The notes under the pieces are model-generated. The model was not told the origin of the DNA. It saw only the letters and a list, made by a program, of their open reading frames with translations, and ran no database searches. The position numbers and the translations under genes were made by a program. Source: Abelmoschus esculentus (Eukaryota > Streptophyta > Magnoliopsida > Malvales > Malvaceae). From it: 64,000 bases of DNA. Where the stretch lies: contig JAUCBN010000029.1 of assembly GCA_035048815.1 (NCBI GenBank), positions 16,298,501 through 16,362,500 of the forward strand, read 5' to 3'. Below, one piece after another: positions 12,601-23,289 of the stretch (position 1 is its first letter; every line of letters starts with the position of its first letter).

Positions 12601-13695
12601 ATGCACACAAGCATCAAAAGTGATAACAAATGTGCTGGTAGCATTCAACGGTTAGGCTCTGATACCTTCCCATGTGAGAAAGTGCTAAGCCTTTCAGCCA
12701 TTCTTTTAACAAATAAGGATTGCGCCAACTTTAGCTTCTCGATCGGCTCAGCTTTCCTTTTCTCCAAAAACAATAGAAGTAACAATCATCAAAACATGAA
12801 TCCCTGTTAAAAAGAAGAAAACACGCCACTATAATTCAAATAAGGAAGGGGAAAAGAAAAAGAAAACCTTGAAATGCCCATATGATAAATGATGTGTGCT
12901 TCCTTCCACTTCCCTTTGGCTTCAAGGAAATAAGCGTACCACTCGTAAAGTAGAGAATTTCCTATACATATCTCATTCCCCTTCATTTCTCTAAAAACAC
13001 TTTCGTAATCTTTACTTCCTTCTAACTGTACAGAACCCAAATTTCAGTTAATGAAATATTTAAACCGTTAAATGTACAGCAAAATTCAAGAAACGCTTAA
13101 ATTCAAAGACAAAAACCCCAATTAAGTTATCTGAACCCTAAAAAATAGTATACCCAGCATAAACATGATTCCGCAAATTGAGGGGGAAAAAAACTAAATA
13201 TGTATCTTAAAATTATAAAAAATCATAAAACAACTGCAAAAAAAAAAAAAACAAGTTAAAACCATCAAATTATTTGGCGTTCAACCTCAATCAATCGTAG
13301 CAACATCCCGAAAGCAAACTCCAATTCAAGCAACATCTTAAAATTTTCAAAACGAAAAGAAAAGAACAAGAGTGAGCAGATATAATTACATAGATGAACC
13401 AAATCTTAAGAAATCTAAGGTCGTTTCTGTATTGTGCATTTTCCTTGAAAGTGGAGATACAATCTGATAACAGATTGTCGAGATCTCCACCAGTGCGGTT
13501 CCCCGAATACCAGCCGTCCAATTCCTTCTTTATGGACCTGTATTTGCAACAGGTTAGAGAAGAAATTCATGGCAAACAATTTACATGAACTGATAAAACC
13601 GTAAGAGAACAAAAGAGAGAATAATACAGTAGCCATGGGAAGAGAGGATCGCTAGCATAGGAGGAAATGGTCGACTCTGTCGGAATAGCAACCAT
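9616..13695 (-). CDS. BUB1: BUB1-type spindle checkpoint kinase (Mad3/BUB1 N-domain plus kinase)
   Basis: About 14 coding exons, roughly 530 residues. The first seven (13695-13628, 13537-13390, 13025-12868, 12756-12666, 12187-12077, 11984-11897, 11629-11526) join in frame. The N-terminus carries the Mad3/BUB1 homology region (LDGWYSGN, NDLRFLKIW, LYEWYAYFLEAKGKWKEA). A degenerate glycine loop GCAGQGGFAQVF, VVALK, the catalytic loop HGDFKPDN and LVDWGRGIDL follow, and the protein ends near VKQRATLCSA. HGD for HRD and D-W-G for DFG are also features of BUB1 kinases, so they do not indicate decay. The role is at kinetochores in the spindle assembly checkpoint. The protein matches the short plant BUB1 form rather than the kinase-less BUBR1/Mad3 paralogues. 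It faces the aminotransferase gene across about 1.1 kb. Confidence 0.88.
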
Positions 13696-13799
13696 AGTTT
13701 TCTCCTCTGTGGAATTGTGGGAAAGGTGGAGGACTGAAAGAGAGGGAAATCTTTGATTTTTAAATTTGTTTGATCATGGGCGGGATTTCTTGGATTAGT

Positions 13800-14290
13800 G
13801 CTGTAAAATGATTATAAGTTACGATGAAGGTGACTTAATTATTATATTTAAATCATTTAATTATTAAAAATCATATTTTAGTCATTCCATTATAAACAAT
13901 GTTATATTTAAGTCATATAATTATTTAAAATTATATTTTAGTCATTCAATTATTGTTAAAGTTATATTTAAGTAGTCCTTCATATTTAAAAACGTATATC
14001 AATTTAGTCATTTTTCTTTCAAATGATCACTTGTACATCCTTGTTAACATTAAAGTACTTCATTTAAAATCATTAACTGATTTAATACATAAATTGATAT
14101 ATTTTAAATATAAAGGGTGACCAAAATATAACTTTATCAATAATTAAATGACTCAAATATATCTTTAAATAATTGAGTGATCTAAATATAATCTTATCCA
14201 TAATTAAATAACTTATATATAACTTTTAATAATTAAGTAACTTAAATATAACTTTATCTATAATTAAATGATCTCTACTGTATTTTCTCT
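13800..14290. repeat. large imperfect palindrome built from about 60-bp repeats
   Basis: The left half repeats words such as TTATATTTAAGTCATTTAAT and ATTTTAGTCATTC. The right half carries the complements (AATTAAATGACT, AAATATAACTTTAT). The whole would fold into a long hairpin. It lies between the divergent BUB1 and aminotransferase genes and is probably a MITE or MULE-type relic. Confidence 0.5.
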
Positions 14291-14776
14291 TTTTATTGTT
14301 ATTGAATTTAAAGTGCAGCAAAAAGGAAATATATATATAAAAAAGATAAATTATATAAAAAACCTACATAATTAAGAGTTTAATATCGAAACGATCACTA
14401 TTCTTCAAAAAAAAATATATAAACAACAATCAAACTACTAAACTAAGTCAAATTTTATATTATAAATCCCTACATCAATATATGTAGTACTGACCATTTA
14501 GACATGAAAAATAATTTTATGACCAAATATAGAAAGGTTTTAGTAATTTGGTGACTTATGATATAATTTACCCTTAAATAAAAAAACACAGATGACACCA
14601 AATCTGAGAAATTGATACGCCATGATTTTAGTGACGCCAGTCCACCTCGTTAGGATCGGAATCCTTATTAACCGCGCCGTTTACGCTTTTACCGATTGTA
14701 ATCAGATTGATTTTACCTTTTGCAATCGCATTATTATCCATTTTCTCTCACTCTGGAACTTGTGGTCTTGCTTGAG

Positions 14777-17420
14777 ATGAAGTTTTTTAGGCTGTTTACG
14801 GCGGTCAACGCCTCGAAACGCCGCTACTCGACCATGAGCAGCCCCGTCATTGGTAATGTAGATTGCAAGAAAACGATGATGGAGAAGAGAACAAAGAAAT
14901 GGGGTTTCGAAGGGCAGACGGAGCTAAAGTCAACCTCAGCTATTACTGTCCGGGGAGTTCTTAACATGTTAATGGAAGGTCTCAACAAAGAAGACGGTAG
15001 GCCAGTCATTCCTCTTGGTCATGGCGACCCCTCGCATTTTCCAAGCTTCAAGACTGCTGCTGTAGCTGAAAATGCCATCATTGATTCCCTACGATCGACT
15101 AAATATAATTGTTACGCACCCACTGTTGGCGTTGCTTCGGCGAGGAGGTTAGTGTGCTTGTCTTTTTCATAGTAAAATCACTATTTAGTTTTAGTTGTGG
15201 ATGTTGTTTCCTTTTCTTGACTGAAAATTTCTAGTATTAATCTAATATGAACCCGAACAGGGCTATTGCGGATTATCTTAGCGGTAATCTTCCATACACA
15301 TTATCACCGGATGATGTTTACCTTACAATCGGATGTACTCAAGCAATAGAAATTGCGTTAGCCGTCCTTGCTCGCCCTGGTGCTAACATTTTGCTTCCCA
15401 GACCGGGTTACCTTACTATGAAGCTTGTGCTGCCTATAACGGTCTTGAGGTCCGTCATTTTGACCTTCTCCCTGAAAAGGAGTGGGCGGTTGACCTCAGT
15501 GCTGTTGAGACTCTTGCAGATGAGAATACTGTTGCAATGGTCATTATAAACCCGGGAAATCCTTGTGGCAATGTCTTCAGCTATGAACATTTGAAAGAGG
15601 TTAGTTAAGCTCTTCTTGTGGAACGATTGTGACTGCCGATGCTTGTGGGTTTTGTTGCCATTGAATGTTTGATTCTTTATAGCTTGTCACTTTGATAAAC
15701 AATGAAGAGAAAAGCTGGTATTTGTATGTTTATGGAATTAAATTCTTGGCCCTTTTACTTTAGATATGAATAGTGATAACTTGTTTTTTATGAAGTTAGG
15801 TTGCTGAGACAGCTAGAGACCTTGGGATTCTGTTGATTGGTGATGAAGCTTATGATAATCTAGCATTTGGAAGCACTCCATATGTGCCGGTTCGAGCATT
15901 TGGGTCAACTGTTCCTGTTCTCACCCTTGGATCAATATCAAAGAGATGGATTGTTCCGGGTTGGCGCCTTGGTTGGCTTGTTACGAGTGATCCGAGTGGC
16001 ATTCTTCGGAAATCCGGGGTTGGCCTCTAATTATTTTCTCTTCCTTTGGCTTAAGATTCTTGCTACATTTTCTAAGTTTCATATATGATTTTCAGTTACA
16101 GAAGCCATATGTATATTTCAAGCAAATAACACTGTTCTGATAAGGTCTTTTGTTTATGTCAGCTAGTTGAGTCGATTACTGGATTCCTCAATATCTCCTC
16201 TGATCCAGCTACATTTATTCAGGTTTGTGATTCAAGATAGAGTTGTACAGAACCTGGAAATGTTTAAAACGAGATGTATTTCTAAAAGCCAGGAGGAAAT
16301 AGTTAGACCCTGAAAACAGTACTTGCATTTCTAAAGCAATCAAACTAGTAAACAGAAATTGCTAACGTTTTAGATAAGAATAGACTGGGGATATAATGAA
16401 CAACGACAAATACCACATAAGATTATCTGTTAAAAGATTCATTTTGAATCCTTAAGCATAACAGATGCTTCTCATTTTCATTCCAACCTCTTGATGAGGA
16501 CAACTAAAATGGTTTTGTGAATCAGGCGGCTGTACCTCAAATCCTTTCAGACACAAAGGTGGACTTTTTTTCTAAGATTATCTGCATGCTAAGAGAAGCT
16601 GCAGATATTTGCTACAGTGGTGTTAAGGAGATACCCTGCATAACTTGCCCGAAGAAAGCAGAAGGATCGATGTCTGTAATGGTAACGGAATTAACTTTTG
16701 ATCCATGTTAGAGAAACTGAAAATTGAAAAAGGGTTCTTAGTTTATTGTCTTTTATTGCAGGTGAAGTTGGATCTATCAATGCTGGACGACATTAAAGAT
16801 GACATAGAGTTCTGCTTGAAGTTAGCCGAAGAAGAATCGGTCATTGTTCTACCAGGTAAGACACTAAACTCATCCAAATTTTATGAATACTGTGCAACTG
16901 ATTTACTCGAGCTCATTGAAGAAACTTTTGTGAACCTTTCTGATTTTTTATAGAGTAGGACATGTCTGCCAGTAAAAGTGTTCTTAGAATACTCAAGAAC
17001 TTAATTGTATTGATTTTCACTAGAGTATTTAGACTAGAAAGACTTGGAGGACAAGTAAGAAACCCTAGAAGAATCAAGATAAGGGTAGGAAATCAATTAA
17101 CTAGAAGAGATCCAGCAAGAAATACAAGCAGAGCTTTGGAAAACAGAAGTAGAAAGATCCTTGTACATCATTAAGTTTGAACTTTGATGCTTTTTGCACA
17201 TGCTTCGGGAATCTTTCAGTCATGTGAAATCATCCAAAAGTACAATTATGGAGGAATTTTGATGGTTGCTTGTTGGGCTACTAACAAACAAGATGTTGCA
17301 GGGGTAGCAGTGGGGTTGAAGAATTGGCTCCGCATTACTTTTGCTGTTGAGCCTTCAATTCTGGAAGAAGGCTTAGCGAGGATAAAAGTGTTTTGCCAAC
17401 GACATGCCAATAAGCACTGA
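14777..17420 (+). pseudogene. Tyrosine/nicotianamine aminotransferase-like gene with a 1-nt frameshift
   Basis: Class I PLP aminotransferase of the plant TAT group. Exons include 14777-15147, about 15259-15599, 15801-16018, 16164-16222, 16526-16680, 16762-16855 and 17302-17420. Family landmarks are PLGHGDPSHFPSF, the substrate-loop motif INPGNPCGN, GDEAYDNLAF, the Schiff-base lysine in SISKRWIVPGWR, and a C-terminal NWLRITFAVE. In exon 2, after LLPRPGY at about 15412, the family residues PYYEACAAYNG are one frame over: a single base is missing in a run of C. The uncorrected frame stops at 15549. All splice sites and the lysine are intact, so the lesion is young, or an assembly or polymorphism error. 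An alternative start is at 14834; the longer start adds a basic, possibly organelle-targeting N-terminus. Confidence 0.8.
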
Positions 17421-18811
17421 GTTGGTTTCACTAGTTGATGAATGTAGAATCTGCATGAAATAATGATATGAGCTGTAGTGTTTTAGGCTGAAGTCTACTT
17501 GTTTATTAAATGTCCTCTTATGTGCAAGCAACTGTGGAATTCTGTTTCTTCTTAGAAGGAATGGAGATGAATGTATTCCCTGATTCCCCCATTATCAGAA
17601 TAAATCGACATGTCTGGCTTTATATATATATATATATATATATATTGTGACTTTTCCGTAGAATGGGCATTCTGAAGAAACCTCAGTTTAGTTCCTCTAT
17701 AGAAAAAAGAGGATTATTGGTTTGAGTTTTTTCCTCCTGACGAGAAAGTATTTATTCTCTACAATTCATTTCAAAAGACTTCAATCGGTACACGCAAAAA
17801 ATAGAAAAATTTAGCAGCTTTTTGCTCAATTTCTTGCGTAGTTAAATTCGCATCAGTACGAGTTAAGGGAATGGTCCCCGACCTCTGATTTCCATATAAA
17901 AGACACGACGAGTGTAAATACCCTCTTTAACTCACCTTTTTAAAATTTGAGAAGGATGCTAAAGAGTAAATATTATAGCAAAAAAATTGAATTGCGAAAA
18001 TCGCCCCTATATTTGACCTTTACAAAATACGGTTCAGATTAGTCGACCAATAAATTAGATACAGAATACATATTTCATTATAAAGTGTCCAAAGTTTATT
18101 TTATTTTTCTCTAATCACAATGTTCGAACTCTTTACCTTGCTTAAAAAACCTAATATCTCATTCTATTTGATCATTGCATATATTATTATAATTATCATA
18201 TTCGAAACAATAATTTAATTTAAGGAAACGTTTGAATTACAAAGAGTAGCAATTGTCACGGGGTCAGAGTTCTCGCGCAGGGACTTCTACACGTGCGGCA
18301 CCTCGGATCACTCGTGTGCCCGAGGATCAGCCTGAACGATCTCCGATGCTTACTGGTTTCGCCTTCCCATGGACTCATCAGAAAATATCTCGTTCGGTCC
18401 CGCGTAGTCACTCTTAATGCTATCCCGCTCCCAAGCTTTACACACTATCAGAAAATATTCCGTTCGGTCCCGCGTAGTCACGACTCACTGTCCGTGACAC
18501 AATTAAGAGGCTTTACTTTGAACATGGGAGAAAGAAAAGGTACAAAAAATAAGAGGTGAAACAGCATAGTATATATCCGCAGAACAAGGTCGCTCTCTCA
18601 TGGCGTAACTCCGATTTCTATGGTAATGGATGCGTCCCAATGCCATGCAGAAATAGGTTATGTTGTCATCTCCGGTGTTCCGTTGTCTCCTCTTCGCACA
18701 GACAATTTAAGATAAATATATTTAACAAAAAAAATATTATTAAATCAGCAGTTTTTTAACAAAAAGTAATAAAAAAAGGGTTATAATTTTCAGAAAACGA
18801 CCAGTAGGTAC
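17421..18811. other. intergenic region with TA repeat and a GC-richer repeat remnant
   Basis: A TA dinucleotide run lies at about 17620-17645. From 18258 to 18530 the base composition rises sharply, and a segment of about 34 bp containing GTTCGGTCCCGCGTAGTCAC appears twice, near 18392 and 18460. No gene is recognised. It looks like a transposon remnant of unlike composition. Confidence 0.5.
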
Positions 18812-18853
18812 ATGTATTCACTTTTTCGGTGCAACAGCTCGTTGAAAGTAGAT

Positions 18854-21832
18854 ATGTGGACGCAAGACGATAATAATTATGCAGAAAGGAGAGACTCAAA
18901 AAATACAGACGCGGGGTTTGTGGCGGTGGGCATAGACAAGGACAAGAAGAACAGCCACTATGCTCTAAAATGGGCAGCTGATCATCTCTTGCAGAATGGA
19001 CAAACCGTCGTTCTCATCCATGTAAAAGCCAAACCCTACAACTCGACTCTACCTCGTATGTTTTTTCTTCTGCTAGATGTTTTCTTATTCGTTAATTGCC
19101 ATGGCTGGCTGCACCTGCACCTGCATGTTACTAACCTGTTTGGTTTCCTGGTGCGTACAGGGTTGAACCAGTTTCCTGAAAGCAATGATGGTCTACCATT
19201 TGTGTGTAAAGATCATGATCCTCAGACCAGGGAAATTTTCCTTCCTTTCCGTTGCTTCTGTACGAGGAAGGATGTAAGTTCATATGTTCAATTGATCAAT
19301 TCCTACGTTCATTGCTTGCATTAACTGGTTTAATCTCTAATTATGGTATGTATCAATGTTGTTAAGTTTAGATACAATGCATGGATGTTCTTCTGGAAGA
19401 ACCAGACGTGGCTAAAGCATTGATCGGATATGTCACTCAGGCTGCAATCGAAGTTCTGGTTATCGGTACCTCCGGGAGATCGAGTTTTCTCAAGTATGTT
19501 ATCTGTCTCTGTTTAGACCTGTTAAACGAATAATCGGTTTTACATTCCAAAGATTAATAAATTTGTATGGAGATTCACACTTGATTTCAACATTTCTCAG
19601 TAGATTTAAAGCACCAGATATCACAGGAACTATATCAAAAAATGCACCAGAGTTTTGTAGTGTTTACGTGATATCCAAGAATAAAATTTCATCCATGCGA
19701 TCAGCTTCGCGTCCAGCTCCAGCTATCTCCCCGTTGCGTAGCCAATCCAACAAAAAACCATCTCCTCCTCCAGCAGCTGAGAAACCGCGACTGGAACTGC
19801 CGCGTAAATCTACCGATTCCACGGATTTCACCAGGCAACTAGCTTACTTTGTTGGTTTTTCTGTCGTTGGAGCTGATGATTAATTAGGCTGTTGGCAATT
19901 TTGGATGAATGCAGGTCTAGGAAAAGCTTAAACAAACCATTCCTTGCACTCTCTTCGCCTGCGCTGGATACGGATACATCCTTTGTGAGCTCCGGTAGAC
20001 CGAGCACGGACCATACGTTCTCCGAATCCTACGATTTCCAAGAAACCAGCCGCACCAGCACTGCTTCAAGACTGTCCAACTTTTCAGACACCGAAAGTAA
20101 TTTTAGCTTCGATTTGGTTCCGTATGGACAGAACACTATGGACACGAGCTCTTCAAATGATTTCTCATCAACTTCGCTGGACATCGACAGAAATTCAAAC
20201 GTACATTCATCAATGGTAAGTAATAAAGATGTCAAATTAAAGACAGGTGAGTTGGTTCTTTACTTTTTGGGTGAAACTTGCAGGATGGTGTGGAAGCTGA
20301 AATGAGGAGGCTAAGGCTGGAGCTGAAGCAAACAATAGAAATGTATAGTACTGCCTGCAAAGAAGCACTCACAGCAAAGCAGAAGGTTAGAGTGTTAACT
20401 AATATCTGCTTAAATTGTTGTTACAGCCCTCTCCCCCCCTGACTAGAGTTAGAATTCTTTGCATATATGATTACATGACAACAGGCAAGAGAACTCCAGC
20501 TGTGGAAAATGGAAGAGGAACGGAGATTGGAAGAGGCACGACTTGCTGAGGAAGCTGCGTTAGCAATAGCGGAACAGGAGAAAGCCAGGTCGAAAGCTGC
20601 GTTGGAAGCGGCCGAAGCGGCTAGGAGAATTGCGGAACTTGAATCACAGAAAAGAGTGAACGCGGAAATGAAAGCGCTCAAGGAACAAGAGGAAAAGAAG
20701 AAGGCACTTGATGCACTAGCAAGTACAGATTTAAGGTACAGGAAGTACACGATAGAGGAAATCGAAACTGCCACCGAATTCTTCTCGGATGCTCTCAAGA
20801 TCGGTGAAGGGGGATATGGTCCCGTGTATAAAGCTTATCTGGACCATACTCCCGTTGCGATTAAGGTTTTGCGCCCCGGTGCGGCTCAAGGAAGGTCACA
20901 GTTTCAGAAAGAGGTATGCGGTTAATGCAGAGACGGATGCAAGAGTTTATGTTAGGGGATGCGAACTTTTATGCGACTACTCCTAGCATCCCTTGATCGA
21001 TCCTTGTACTTGTGTATGTATGTGATCACAATAACATTGATTTTAACAACTAAACTAATTGCAGGTGGAGGTTTTAAGCTGCATACGGCATCCCAACATG
21101 GTGCTCTTATTGGGAGCTTGCCCAGAGTATGGTTGCCTAGTGTACGAGTTCTTGTCCAACGGGAGCTTAGAGGATCGTCTCTTCCATAGAGGAAACACTC
21201 CGACCCTCTCTTGGCAGCTTAGGTTCAGAATTGCAGCCGAAATCGGAACAGCCTTGCTGTTCCTCCACCAGACTAAGCCCGAACCCATAGTCCACCGTGA
21301 TCTGAAACCAGGCAATATCTTACTTGACCGCAACTACGTTAGCAAGATTAGTGATGTTGGGTTGGCCAGGCTAGTTCCTCCGTCTGTGGCCGACAACGTA
21401 ACCCAATATCGGATTACGACCACTGCAGGAACATTCTGCTACATAGACCCAGAGTACCAACAGACAGGCATGCTAGGAGTGAAGTCTGATCTATACTCCT
21501 TTGGGATCATGCTCCTACAGATAATCACGGCAAAACCACCAATGGGATTGGCTCACCATGTGCAACGGTCTATTGCCAAAGGGACCTTCGCTCAAATGCT
21601 GGACCCAGCGATTCATGATTGGCCGGTACAAGAGGCCTTGAGCTTCGCAAAAGTTGCACTTAAGTGTGCAGAGCTAAGGCGGAAAGATAGACCGGACCTC
21701 CGCAGAGTGGTGTTGCCGGAACTCAACCGGTTGAGAGCATTTGCTGAAGAAACCATGCACCCAACTTTGGAAGATAGGAGTCCAGGAAACTCCCCCAAGC
21801 ACAGCTATGTTTCATTACAGCTAGTAGGTTGA
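18854..21832 (+). CDS. USP-domain protein kinase of the RLCK-IX/PUB-kinase group, no U-box
   Basis: Eight exons join in frame to 756 residues: 18854-19055, 19161-19273, 19372-19493, 19601-19834, 19915-20215, 20284-20385, 20485-20913, 21065-21832. Order of parts: N-terminal universal-stress-protein fold (GIDKDKKNSHYALKWA, VLVIGTSGRSSFL), a serine/proline-rich linker, an E/A/K-rich coiled coil (about 370-460), then a kinase with GEGGYGPVYKA, VAIKVL, HRDLKPGNILLD, SDVGLARL and YIDPEYQQTG. It stops soon after the kinase, so it lacks the C-terminal U-box of related PUB33/35/52-type E3 ligases. DVG for DFG is common in this group. Role unknown; cytoplasmic or membrane-associated signalling is inferred. 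The fourth intron needs a GC donor. An in-frame ATG at 18812 is an alternative start. Confidence 0.85.
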
Positions 21833-22364
21833 TAAAATTACAAGCTTCTGTTCAACTTATGTAAGATTTCAAATTCAATACTTTTATTGTTTGTTTGTTT
21901 CCCGTATGTCAGGAACATTTTTTAGTAAAATGTCAGGAGCATTCAACTTCTAATTTTGAACACTCCCATGCTGACGACCTCTATATATTAGGCTGGCATG
22001 ATTGTTGTAATAGATAAATAGAATGACTTGATTATGATTTTTTTTAAATTTAATGACTCAATTATACAGATCATTTAATATAATGACTTTGATATAATTA
22101 ACCTAATTGTTTATAGTTTTTTAGAAGATATTGTCACGCTTGATAAAGGTCGAAGTACTAATATCATCTTTTAAAAAATAAAAGTCTTACATATGTTATC
22201 ATACATATCTTTTGAAAAACGATTAATAACTCGTGACAATAGCAAGAGTTATCCAACATCCGAAAAATCGTTATTCGAAACCGGACCTTGAACTCCAACA
22301 ATATGCCAATACTCAGATTTAACTAATTGAAATCAAACTGAGATCGAAAAACAAACTCTCATAA

Positions 22365-22480
22365 ACTCCAAACCCTAAAAAATATATCATGCCCCTAATT
22401 TACGAACCCTAAAATAATTATAACTTTAGATTTTAAAGTTAAATCCTAACTCACTATTTCAGATTGGGTACCAATAGAGG
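22365..22480 (+). repeat. MITE-like element with CCCTAAA motifs, fragment
   Basis: Short piece of the dispersed family, with CCAAACCCTAAAAAATAT and CCCTAATTTACGAACCC. Confidence 0.35.
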
Positions 22481-22602
22481 TATAACAAAAGACAGCTTAA
22501 CTCGAGAGTTAAGAGTCCGTAGAATGACCAAATGGCACGCCAAAGTTGATCTCTCAGGCTCAGCAGCACATCCCCGACATTCGGCAGTTTAATACGCACA
22601 AT

Positions 22603-23185
22603 TAGGGGTGATAACGAGCCGAGTCGAGCCCGAGCCAGGCCAGGCTCGGCTCGGCTCGGAAACAGACATCTGGGCTCGACTCGGCTCGAGGTTCGCCGAG
22701 CTCGAAATTTCAAGCTCGAGCTCAGCTCGAAAATAATATTACTGGGCTCGGCTCGGGTTCAAAGCTCGTCAGGCTCGGCTCGGGCTCGGCTCGACTCGAT
22801 TTTGCTTGAAATAGACAATTTTTTATATTAATTTTATTATTTATTTATAGTTTATTTTTTTATTTTTTATTTGTAGTTTATAAATTTGTTTTAGTTGATA
22901 ATATTCAATTTATTTTATTTATTTCTAGTAGATTTACTCTCTATTATTTTATTATTTTTTTTTGCTAAATAAATTATTTTTAATACATATATATGTTTAT
23001 ATATAATTATTCTGAGCCTGTTCACGAGCTTTTCGAGCCGAGTTTGGGTATGTTCGGCTCGACTCGTTTAAATCTCGAGTCGAACTCAAGCCCGAGTCGA
23101 ACTCACTCGAGCCGAGCTTTGACCGAACCTTAACCGAGCCGAGCCCGAGTAACTCGCGAGCCGGCCAGACTTATTATCACCCCTA
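22603..23185. mobile_element. hAT-like non-autonomous element, GAGCTCG/GGCTCGGCTCG-rich
   Basis: Bounded by TAGGGGTGATAA and TTATTATCACCCCTA. Both terminal 150-200 bp are GC-rich strings of GGCTCGG and GAGCCGAG-type words that can pair with each other; the centre is AT-rich. CAAT flanks both ends. Same terminal motif and style as the element at 8548, but younger and richer in GC. Confidence 0.55.
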
Positions 23186-23289
23186 CAATACAGCAAGCAG
23201 CAGCATCTGGTACTACAATACACTGCTCAGTGCTCATTTCATCTGCATCACTCTCACCCTCCCCATTCATATCTGGCCCAAGTTTTGGG

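Noticed and set aside
9616..13695. BUB1 as a dead kinase because of HGD and DWG
   Set aside because: These replacements are usual in BUB1 kinases and the whole frame is intact.
16962..17290. Small genes inside the last aminotransferase intron
   Set aside because: Open frames there have no similarity and lie between matching GT-AG splice sites that join the protein in frame.
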